This document shows, in pieces, positions 1-7,131 of a stretch of 64,000 bases of DNA (position 1 is the stretch's first letter; each line of letters begins with the position of its first letter). A model generated the notes under the pieces. That model was not told the origin of the DNA. It did no database searches and saw only the letters and a list, made by a program, of their open reading frames with translations. The DNA comes from F23-D06 sp947165685 (GTDB lineage Bacteria; Bacteroidota; Bacteroidia; Bacteroidales; WCHB1-69): contig CAMVBK010000003.1 of assembly GCA_947165685.1 (NCBI GenBank), forward strand, positions 62,001 through 126,000. Reading direction: 5' to 3'. Made by a program: the position numbers and the translations under genes.

Positions 1-428
1 ATAAGGCCGACACGTCTTATTCTTTTATTTTGCAGGTGATAGACAGAAATTATTACTTTTCCCAAAAACAGTATGATGCCAATGAGATGTCGGGCTGTGA
101 CACGGTTCGATTGGAAAACATGGAGTGTATTAACAAACTCGCCTTCAGCTCTCACCGATTGAAACTGAACAACCGTCAGAAAAAGCAGATCGCCTCCTTC
201 TTCTCAAACAGTAGGCGCGGGTTCCATCGCATTGCCATTCTTGTAGGGAAACCAACACGTGCGAAAACAGAAGCGAAACAGTGCGTCAACGATATCATCA
301 GATTATACGAAAAGGATTTGAAAGCAAGAAACATTCAGCAAACGCCCGAAGTGATGGTGCATTTCTACAATTTGCCTGAGGGGGGAAATACTTTTACGTT
401 TGAGATTGAAGCGTATGATTACAAATAA
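1..428 (+). CDS. C-terminal part of an unrecognised protein (5' end outside window)
   Basis: The reading frame is open from the left edge (first full codon at base 3) to a TAA ending at 428, so the gene is cut by the window boundary. A TTG at 30 could be read as a start, but nothing supports it over continuation upstream. The visible ~140 residues are mixed alpha/beta and fairly basic in the middle (a run rich in N, R, Q, K). I see no signal peptide, membrane segment or recognised motif. The C-terminal half has a strand-rich look (EVMVHFYNLPEGGNTFTFEI). No function assigned. It lies just upstream of the RHS cassette array and reads the same way, with an 83-bp gap. Confidence 0.55.
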   Translation, partial: KADTSYSFILQVIDRNYYFSQKQYDANEMSGCDTVRLENMECINKLAFSSHRLKLNNRQKKQIASFFSNSRRGFHRIAILVGKPTRAKTEAKQCVNDIIRLYEKDLKARNIQQTPEVMVHFYNLPEGGNTFTFEIEAYDYK

Positions 429-499
429 CTGTTGTTCCGCGTTGTCCCCGTTGTCGTCAAAAAACACATCTTAATTGTTTCACCAACCCGAAAAAAACT

Positions 500-507
500 T
501 ATCTTCG
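500..507 (+). promoter_or_regulatory. promoter-like -7 box (TATCTTCG) fused to cassette 1 start
   Basis: TATCTTCG followed by CGCC and then the ATG at 512. It differs from the Bacteroidota -7 consensus TAnnTTTG by one base. The same 12-base block precedes cassette 2 at 2450, and a shortened form precedes cassette 3. If it is a true -7 box, transcription would start at or next to the ATG (leaderless). Confidence 0.45.
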
Positions 508-511
508 CGCC

Positions 512-1453
512 ATGAACCACACCTCCACATACCCGCCAAAATTCCCCCGTCCCGCCATGGGGGGTTATCGGTACTTCTTCAACGGGCAGGAGGCTGATAA
601 TGAGGTGCTTGGAGAAGGGATGAGTTTGGCCGCTGAATTTTGGCAGTACGACACGAGATTGGGCAGGAGGTGGAATGTGGACCCTGTGTTCAAGGAGTAC
701 GAGAGTCCGTATGCGTGCTTCGCGGGGAATCCGGTATGGTTTGCGGACAGATTTGGAGCGGATACCGCATTCGACGATAACATAGCTAGAAATAATTTCT
801 TAGAAAGTTATCAGTGGATTATTGGCCAAATATCATCAATCGAGAATAAAACTGCTGCTATTCGAGCGCAAGCTGCCCAGAAAGGATGGAATGACAATAA
901 AACAAATAGTAAAATCGACAAATTATTTGGTAAATACGACTACAACACGCTTCTTGAGATGAGGCAAGGATTTGAGGAAATCATGAGAGATCCTAACATA
1001 ATCGTCACATATTCAACAAACGAAGATATGATAGAAGACTTTACCGGGGGGCACACAAAACATGTTGACGACCTACATGTGAATGTATATTTCCGACGAA
1101 ACAAGTTAGGGACCCTCATTCATGAATCCCGTCACGCATGGGGAGTGATAAGAAAAGAGTGGTCATTTAGAGGCGGATATGATACCACAGACGAACTAGT
1201 TGCTTTCACTTGGCAAAGTGTTAAAGATCCGACCGCAGTGAATTTATTTAAAGAAACCGTTTCAAAAATATACTATCGGAATGATTTGAGCCAAATGATT
1301 GAAATGAGCTTGAGCAGTGCCATCAACTATTATTACATTGAAGTCTTGCATAAGAACATGACCAGAAGTGCTATACCTATACCAGAACCCTTCACTCAAA
1401 TAAAAAACATTCAAACCGCAGGTTCTTATATCAGAAAACTCCTGAAAAGATAA
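512..1453 (+). CDS. RHS-tip protein, cassette 1, with zincin-like HExxH C-terminal domain
   Basis: 313 residues. Residues ~17-75 match the RHS repeat-associated core (YRYFFNGQE..., YDTRLGRRWNVDP, SPYACFAGNPVWFAD), the conserved segment before the variable tip of polymorphic RHS toxins; the long YD-repeat shell is absent. From ~76 the sequence is unique. It contains HESRH at 204-208, an HExxH zinc-peptidase motif, and DELVAF at 227-232, placed like the glutamate third ligand of gluzincins. I infer a metallopeptidase effector domain; the family is not identified. No signal peptide. The next gene starts 48 bp downstream and is a candidate immunity gene. An orphan tip could act only if expressed from its own start or recombined onto a full RHS gene elsewhere. 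Confidence 0.8.
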   Translation: MNHTSTYPPKFPRPAMGGYRYFFNGQEADNEVLGEGMSLAAEFWQYDTRLGRRWNVDPVFKEYESPYACFAGNPVWFADRFGADTAFDDNIARNNFLESYQWIIGQISSIENKTAAIRAQAAQKGWNDNKTNSKIDKLFGKYDYNTLLEMRQGFEEIMRDPNIIVTYSTNEDMIEDFTGGHTKHVDDLHVNVYFRRNKLGTLIHESRHAWGVIRKEWSFRGGYDTTDELVAFTWQSVKDPTAVNLFKETVSKIYYRNDLSQMIEMSLSSAINYYYIEVLHKNMTRSAIPIPEPFTQIKNIQTAGSYIRKLLKR

Positions 1454-1501
1454 CTTTAGTTTAGAAGAAGTATTCAATGTCCTCAAATAGTCACATATAA
1501 A

Positions 1502-2449
1502 ATGAAACGTGCTCTTTATAATCTTGTAACATTCCTCTGTTTTCTAAACTTGCCATCGCTGCATGCACAAAACCAACCACCCGTTTGGATAGAAATTGTT
1601 CAGGGTGGCTTCCCCAATTACATAATCTTTTCACGTTATGGGGTGATTGTGTCAACGTTTGATTATAATCTCAATGACCGCTTGCACCTTTTTAATACCT
1701 CATACTACCCGACAAGGACATTAGGTAACAGTCACATAGATAGTCTGCTTGAATATGTCGTTTTTCAGTATCAAAACTCAGAGCACAAAAAATTTATCAC
1801 TCATGATGTGTTGATATTGGATGGCTCTTATACAGAAATCAGAATCCATAACGGTCATTCAATTAACACATTAAGGACAACCGAAGAGTGCTACAGCAAA
1901 GAGATGGATATTATTGAACGAATGGCAAATCAAATCCTTAGCGAATTATCGGACTCTAACAGAATAGATCTCGGTGGGTATTGCGATCATTGTGAAATCG
2001 TCAAAGCATCGCCTTATTGTCATTTCAAAACAATGGAGAATCCGACATTCTATGGATTTTTCTTCCAAATGATTGTTGATGACGAAGTTCTTCTTACTCT
2101 TCATGATGACCTTGGCATATTATATCAAGATACCGATGTGATTTTCATACCACGATTCCCGAACCGCGTCAAAAGGCATGAGTTCATGAATTGGAGAAAG
2201 CTGCTTTATCAAACGATAAGAACGGATATCCTCCAAAGTCAATTTGACACAACACCTTCATATACAGGTGGCTATTTGTTGGTTCGACTTGATGACAAGT
2301 GGGCATATATGAATCACGTGGACAGAAAAGTTATTAATAAATGGCTGAACAAAATGGAATGCGTCGTGCCACGCGCTTATCGCAAATCCTTCAAACGCAA
2401 AAAAACAATGATACTCCAATCGTGGAATAAAAATGTATCTAATATTTAG
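1502..2449 (+). CDS. exported protein of unknown function, candidate immunity partner of cassette 1
   Basis: 315 residues with an N-terminal signal peptide (basic MKR, hydrophobic stretch, probable cleavage after LHAQ). No family recognised. The mature part is soluble, with cysteines near the middle (GYCDHCEIVKASPYC) that could form disulfides or bind metal. It lies between two RHS-tip genes, in the slot where immunity genes occur in polymorphic toxin loci. An exported location would suit protection against a toxin acting in the periplasm. The assignment as immunity rests on position only; the protein is longer than most immunity proteins. Confidence 0.6.
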   Translation: MKRALYNLVTFLCFLNLPSLHAQNQPPVWIEIVQGGFPNYIIFSRYGVIVSTFDYNLNDRLHLFNTSYYPTRTLGNSHIDSLLEYVVFQYQNSEHKKFITHDVLILDGSYTEIRIHNGHSINTLRTTEECYSKEMDIIERMANQILSELSDSNRIDLGGYCDHCEIVKASPYCHFKTMENPTFYGFFFQMIVDDEVLLTLHDDLGILYQDTDVIFIPRFPNRVKRHEFMNWRKLLYQTIRTDILQSQFDTTPSYTGGYLLVRLDDKWAYMNHVDRKVINKWLNKMECVVPRAYRKSFKRKKTMILQSWNKNVSNI

Positions 2450-2457
2450 TATCTTCG
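2450..2457 (+). promoter_or_regulatory. promoter-like -7 box (TATCTTCG) of cassette 2
   Basis: Same TATCTTCGCGCC-ATG block as at 500-511. It begins 1 bp after the stop codon of the upstream gene and ends 4 bp before the ATG at 2462. Confidence 0.45.
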
Positions 2458-2461
2458 CGCC

Positions 2462-3517
2462 ATGATCCGCACCGCCACATACCCGCCCCAGCCCCCTCGT
2501 TACTATAAGGGGGGGTATCGGTACTTTTTCAACGGGCAAGAGGGAGATAACGAGGTGCTTGGGGAGGGGACTCTGCACGCCTTCGAGTACCGCATGCACG
2601 ACACGCGCACCGGGCGGTTCTGGAGCGTTGATCCCTTGGCGGGGAAGTTCCCGTGGTGGTCCACTTATCAGTTCGCAGGACTTATGCCAACATGGAGCAG
2701 AGAGCTGGAAGGGTTGGAACCGCTTAATAAAGGGAGTTATAATGGTCAAGGTGCTTATGCTCCTGTATTGGACGAAAACAATAATCCCGTTGATGGTACA
2801 GAAGACCAAACTTGGATATGGAACAACGACACTTGGAATCAATCTGAATATGCCATTGTATATGAAATAATGAACAGTGTTTTCAAAAACGCCAAACCCT
2901 CGTTATTGAGAGGTGCCGAAGTCGCAGTAAATTTGTATGGCTCCACGTTTGGCATAAATAATCGGGAGGCTATTTGTCATTTCTTTGCGCAAGCAGGACA
3001 TGAAAGTGCTGGATTCACTAAAGTCGAAGAGAGTTTCAATTACACTGTCAAAGGTCTGTTGGGAACCTTCGGTAAATATTTCTACGTAGGAGCTCCTGTG
3101 GAAGGCAAATTTAATGCTGAAGAATATGGCCGAACAAACGATCATCCGGCAAACTATGAAGGTATTGCCAATATTGTTTATGACAATCGAATGGGTAATG
3201 GGAAAAATGAAGGCTATTTGTATCGAGGTCGAGGATTAATACAATTAACAGGAAAGTCAAATTATCAAGCTTTTACGAACTACTTGAATAAAACGTTCAC
3301 GAACAATACAGTTGATTTTGTCCAATCACCTCAACTGGTGGCAACAGATCAATATGCGGTATTAAGTGCCATGTGGTTTTTCAAAAAGAACGTTATTGAC
3401 AAGATTGACATTGATAATGCAAGTGTAAAAGATGTGACGAAAATTGTTAATGGAGGGTATAATGGGTTGAAAGACCGCGAGAGTAAATATGAACAACTAA
3501 AAAACACTCTAAAGTGA
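2462..3517 (+). CDS. RHS-tip protein, cassette 2, with GH19-like muramidase/chitinase domain
   Basis: 351 residues. The first ~75 are an RHS core (YRYFFNGQEGDNEVLGEG, then HDTRTGRFWSVDPLAGKFP) that diverges from cassettes 1 and 3 in its second half. A linker follows, then from ~145 a glycoside hydrolase family 19-like domain: AICHFFAQAGHESAGF with the catalytic-type Glu at 181, EESFNYT with a second Glu at 190, YRGRGLIQLTGKSNY, and a C-terminal helix region. GH19 enzymes of bacterial toxins and phage endolysins cleave peptidoglycan or chitin; peptidoglycan is the likely target for an interbacterial effector. No signal peptide. The stop codon overlaps the GTG start of the next gene (GTGA, 3514-3517), so effector and partner are translationally coupled. 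Confidence 0.85.
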   Translation: MIRTATYPPQPPRYYKGGYRYFFNGQEGDNEVLGEGTLHAFEYRMHDTRTGRFWSVDPLAGKFPWWSTYQFAGLMPTWSRELEGLEPLNKGSYNGQGAYAPVLDENNNPVDGTEDQTWIWNNDTWNQSEYAIVYEIMNSVFKNAKPSLLRGAEVAVNLYGSTFGINNREAICHFFAQAGHESAGFTKVEESFNYTVKGLLGTFGKYFYVGAPVEGKFNAEEYGRTNDHPANYEGIANIVYDNRMGNGKNEGYLYRGRGLIQLTGKSNYQAFTNYLNKTFTNNTVDFVQSPQLVATDQYAVLSAMWFFKKNVIDKIDIDNASVKDVTKIVNGGYNGLKDRESKYEQLKNTLK

Positions 3518-3879
3518 AACAATACATCTTCATTTTATTTTGGACATTAATTGGGGTATTCGTTTCTTCTGCTCAAGTCAGGATAGATTGCAATACAAAA
3601 GATTTGTATGATAATATTCAAGGCGTGTGGAGGCAAACTGATGGTTCTGGAAATGCTCTGGCAATAGTAGATAGCAATGCGTATTTTTTGTATGGCACAG
3701 ATCAAAGTGTTTGGCAAGATGATGTTGGAAACTTATTCAGCATAGTGAAAAATGACAAAGAAGAATCATTTTTTATATGGTGGTTAGATATGTTAGTTCA
3801 AGAATTTGTTTTGGAAAAAGATACATTGCTGCTGTTGGATTTTAAAGGACGTTCTGAAACGTATATTCGAATTAAGTAA
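3514..3879 (+). CDS. small exported protein, candidate immunity to the cassette 2 muramidase
   Basis: 121 residues from a GTG start overlapping the upstream stop by 4 bp. A signal peptide is clear (MKQYIFILFWTLIGVFVSSAQ), so the mature ~100-residue protein would be periplasmic or envelope-bound. No family recognised. It is strand-rich, with aromatic patches (FFIWWLDM). A small periplasmic protein coupled to a peptidoglycan hydrolase effector is the classical arrangement of muramidase immunity proteins; this is inference from location and coupling. Confidence 0.7.
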   Translation: MKQYIFILFWTLIGVFVSSAQVRIDCNTKDLYDNIQGVWRQTDGSGNALAIVDSNAYFLYGTDQSVWQDDVGNLFSIVKNDKEESFFIWWLDMLVQEFVLEKDTLLLLDFKGRSETYIRIK

Positions 3880-3892
3880 AAACTATCGCGCC

Positions 3893-4815
3893 ATGAATTT
3901 CACGACCACATACCCGCCAAAATCCTCCCGTTCCGCTATGGGGGTATATTGGTATTTCTTCAACGGGCAGGAGGCTGATAATGAGGTGCTTGGAGAGGGG
4001 CGAGTTTGACCGCGGAATTCTGGCAGTACGACACGAGGCTGGGCCGGAGGTGGAATGTGGACCCTGTTTTCAAGGAGTATGAAAGTCCGTATGCGTGCTT
4101 TGCAGGGAACCCGGTGTGGTTTGCGGATCCGAATGGAGACAGTAGTGTTGTTGATGCTAAAGGGTACATGATTTATTATGATGAGAACGACAAGGATTTG
4201 CGAGTTTTCATTAATGAGAACGGTAAGTTAAGACAAATTGGAGAATTAGGAAAGACAATTGAAGCAGACACTTGGTTCGCTAATTTGCTAAAAGAAAATG
4301 CTGCCGCCGCGAAAGATTCTTGGAATCCTGTTAGCTTCAGGAACAAAGTGAAGCAGTATGGTGAGTGGGATTATAAATATGCTAGTAAAGGCAATAAAGA
4401 AAATGAGAACATCCGTTATCACTTGTTAGGCATTGCCTTTTACAGAAAAGACAAAAACAACAAGGACGCTGATTTGCCAGAGACCTATTTCTCGTTTAAT
4501 GGAATGATAGGAAGAGCCGAAGATTTGAACAACTTTCACTTTGGTGTTGTTGGCAAAGCATTCGGATGGTTCCCTGAGACCTTTATGCTAAAACAGGCTG
4601 GAAAAGCCGAAATGGATAAATGGGCGGAAGAAGGGCGGACTGTTCCTGCTGAATGGACCCCAAGAATAGAAGTTATCAAATTTCGAGGCGGAATGATACC
4701 AACCTCTTATACCACAACAAAGTTACTGCCTCCTTACGGGGATAACCCTATTGACCATGAGTGGATAAAACGCGGATTTGAATATTATAATAATATGACA
4801 CTATCAAATGACTGA
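3893..4815 (+). pseudogene. RHS-tip protein, cassette 3, Ntox44-like domain, frameshifted in the RHS core
   Basis: An ATG at 3893 opens an RHS core almost identical to cassette 1, but after VLGEG the frame runs into TGA at 4007-4009. Compared with cassette 1, one base is missing near 4001 (gggatgagttt there, gggcgagttt here). The same protein resumes in the next frame from about 4006 (AEFWQYDTRLGRRWNVDP...) and continues to 4815; a TTG at 4006 could restart translation. The C-terminal ~190 residues contain WDYKY, NNFHFGVVGKAFG, MLKQAGKAEM and DHEWIKRGFEYY, resembling polymorphic toxin type 44, a predicted RNase family. Either a real disabling mutation, a phase-variable state, or an assembly error. 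Confidence 0.75.
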
Positions 4816-4818
4816 AAG

Positions 4819-5430
4819 ATGAACCGTATCCCACGTATAATCGTCCTATCAATTCTGATTGTCATAGGTGTCGTAGGTGTAGCTTATGTGGCAATTATGG
4901 CGTATATACACTATGATGTGTTCGGAAAAAGTCCGTCGTATGAAGGGACCAGACAAAATTTCATCAATAATGAGTTATATTTTCAGAAGACAGAAGATTG
5001 TTTTCAGAAAATTTTCCAATGCTGTTCTTCCGTCGATTCAACAATGGAACTCATTAGATTCACTATTGACAATTCTAGCAACAATTTTGTGTTTTTTCAA
5101 TATTTTTCGATAGAAGACAGAAGGCAACTTCTATTCCCGATTAGGGATTCTGGTCTTGAAATAAGCCAAAATCAAAAAGAAACATTGCAGTCCAACGGCA
5201 TCACTCCTCAAATGATAGAAACACTTTATTCTAATCTAAAAAAAACAAATTGTCGTTCGGTGGAGAAAGATAAACTAAATTCTAACAACACGATATTTAT
5301 GACTTTTAAAATACTCGATTATTGTTCTATTCAATATATGTTTTATCCTCAACCTTTTGAAGAAGATTCCATTAAGAGTCATATCTCCAACACGCCACTC
5401 GGTCGGCGAGTAAGGATCTATGTCGAATAA
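4819..5430 (+). CDS. membrane-anchored small protein, candidate immunity partner of cassette 3
   Basis: 203 residues starting 3 bp after the cassette 3 stop. One N-terminal hydrophobic helix (roughly residues 8-30) with few charges, then a soluble domain; it may be a signal anchor. No family recognised. Position directly after an RHS tip suggests immunity. If the toxin is a cytosolic RNase, a periplasmic immunity domain would be unexpected, so the topology or the toxin assignment may be wrong. Confidence 0.6.
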   Translation: MNRIPRIIVLSILIVIGVVGVAYVAIMAYIHYDVFGKSPSYEGTRQNFINNELYFQKTEDCFQKIFQCCSSVDSTMELIRFTIDNSSNNFVFFQYFSIEDRRQLLFPIRDSGLEISQNQKETLQSNGITPQMIETLYSNLKKTNCRSVEKDKLNSNNTIFMTFKILDYCSIQYMFYPQPFEEDSIKSHISNTPLGRRVRIYVE

Positions 5431-5479
5431 TTCCACAAATGTTGTCCAAGTTGTCCAAGTTGTCTTTCTAAATAAATTG

Positions 5480-5487
5480 TATCTTTG
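5480..5487 (+). promoter_or_regulatory. -7 box TATCTTTG for the AAA-ATPase-like gene
   Basis: Exact TAnnTTTG consensus, 19 bp before the ATG at 5507, with a TTG at 5460-5462 as a possible -33 element. Confidence 0.65.
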
Positions 5488-5506
5488 CGGCAAAAATTTT
5501 GTCATT

Positions 5507-7051
5507 ATGAAATACCCCATCGGTATACAGACATTCGCCGAAATTATCGACAAAGGATACGTCTATATAGATAAAACGGCATTGGTGTATAAACTGGCCA
5601 ACAGCGGATGCTACTATTCCCTGCATCGTCCCCGCAGGTTCGGCAAGAGTCTGCTGATCACCACGTTGGAGGCCTACTTCCAAGGCCGAAAGGAATTGTT
5701 CGACGGACTGGCCATCAGCAAGTTAGAGACCGAGTGGAACCCGTATCCCGTGTTTCATATAGACCTCAACGCCGCCGACTACAGAAGCGAGGAAGCCCTG
5801 GTCTCTATCCTTGACGGGCATCTGCGACGTTTTGAAGAAACCTACGGAAAACAACCGGCGGAAGACACTCTTTCCGAACGATTCAAAGGCGTCATCCGCC
5901 GCACCTGCGAACAAGCCGGCAGGCAGGTGGTGATTCTGGTGGATGAGTACGACAAGCCGCTGTTGCAGGCCATCGGCGACGAGAAACTTCAGGACGACTA
6001 CCGCAAGATTCTGAAAGGTTTCTACGGGGTGGTCAAGACCATGGATGCGTGTATCCGTCTCGCCTTCTTCACCGGTGTGACCAAGTTCTCGAAAGTGAGC
6101 GTGTTTAGTGATCTTAACAACCTGAAAGACATTTCGTTGGACAACAGGTATGCTGAGATTTGCGGTATCACGGAGAAAGAAATCCATGACAACATTGACG
6201 CGGAGGTGGAAAGCATGGCCTCGGCTAACGGGATGAGCAAGGACGAGTGCTATGAGAAACTGAAAAAACAGTACGACGGCTACCATTTCAGCAAGAACGG
6301 CACAGGAATGTACAATCCTTTCAGCCTGCTTAACGCGCTTGACAGCCAAGAGTTCGGCGACCAGTGGTTCCAGTCAGGTACGCCCACATTCTTAGTGGAG
6401 GTGATGAAGCGCAACCACTATGACCTGGAACAGCTCGCCCGCGAGGAGGCCACGGCCGACCTGTTGGGCAGTCTGGATGCCATCGACACCAACCCGATCC
6501 CGCTGCTTTATCAGAGCGGCTATCTCACCATAAAAGGCTATGACCCTGAGTTTTGCACCTATCGACTGGGGTTCCCAAACCAAGAGGTGGAACGAGGCTT
6601 TTCCCGTTTTCTATTCCGATACTACACCCCTGCTTCCCAAGGACAGGGCAGCTTTGTAAAGGATTTCGTCTTGGCGGCGCGAGCCGGCCAGACCGACGAG
6701 TTCATGAAACGGCTGGAGACATTATTCGCCGGACAAGACTACCAGATAGCGGGTGACGCGGAGCTCTACTTCCACAACGCCGTCGCGCTCATCTTCAAGA
6801 TGGTGGGCTTCTACACGGAGACCGAGCGGCACACTTCCGACGGCCGCATGGACATGGTGGTGCAGACCGCCGACTACATCTACCTGTTCGAGTTCAAGTT
6901 AGACAAATCCGTCGAAGAGGCGCTGGCGCAGATCGAAGAGAGGCAATACGCCGCGCCGTTCGCCCACGACCCGCGCAAGCTCTACAAGATCGGAGTGAAC
7001 TTCTCCTCTGAAACCCGCAAGATTCAGGACTGGAAAGTGGTGGAGCGGTAA
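5507..7051 (+). CDS. AAA-ATPase-like / PD-(D/E)XK nuclease-like protein
   Basis: 514 residues from the ATG at 5507, chosen because it follows the -7 box and begins the family's usual MKYPIGIQTF... opening. N-terminal AAA-ATPase-like domain (PF09820 type): Walker A-like RPRRFGKS at 41-48 and a Walker B-like VVILVDEYDKPL near 145. The C-terminal ~100 residues carry the PF08011-type nuclease fold (GRMDMVVQT ... LFEFKLDK), with D and ExK in the PD-(D/E)XK arrangement. The family is abundant and highly paralogous in gut Bacteroidota and often called hypothetical; its role is not established. Complete, with its own promoter; not obviously linked to the RHS genes. Confidence 0.85.
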   Translation: MKYPIGIQTFAEIIDKGYVYIDKTALVYKLANSGCYYSLHRPRRFGKSLLITTLEAYFQGRKELFDGLAISKLETEWNPYPVFHIDLNAADYRSEEALVSILDGHLRRFEETYGKQPAEDTLSERFKGVIRRTCEQAGRQVVILVDEYDKPLLQAIGDEKLQDDYRKILKGFYGVVKTMDACIRLAFFTGVTKFSKVSVFSDLNNLKDISLDNRYAEICGITEKEIHDNIDAEVESMASANGMSKDECYEKLKKQYDGYHFSKNGTGMYNPFSLLNALDSQEFGDQWFQSGTPTFLVEVMKRNHYDLEQLAREEATADLLGSLDAIDTNPIPLLYQSGYLTIKGYDPEFCTYRLGFPNQEVERGFSRFLFRYYTPASQGQGSFVKDFVLAARAGQTDEFMKRLETLFAGQDYQIAGDAELYFHNAVALIFKMVGFYTETERHTSDGRMDMVVQTADYIYLFEFKLDKSVEEALAQIEERQYAAPFAHDPRKLYKIGVNFSSETRKIQDWKVVER

Positions 7052-7131
7052 AAGTTTGTCATCGCGCCAAGACTCCCACAATCACTGAGCGTGGACAACT
7101 TCTGTTTTCAGACCTGCAAGGCCAGAATCCC

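Noticed and set aside
5420..5506. Upstream in-frame extension of the AAA-ATPase-like gene overlapping the preceding gene
   Set aside because: It crosses the TATCTTTG box and encodes non-conserved residues; the family starts at MKYPIG (5507).
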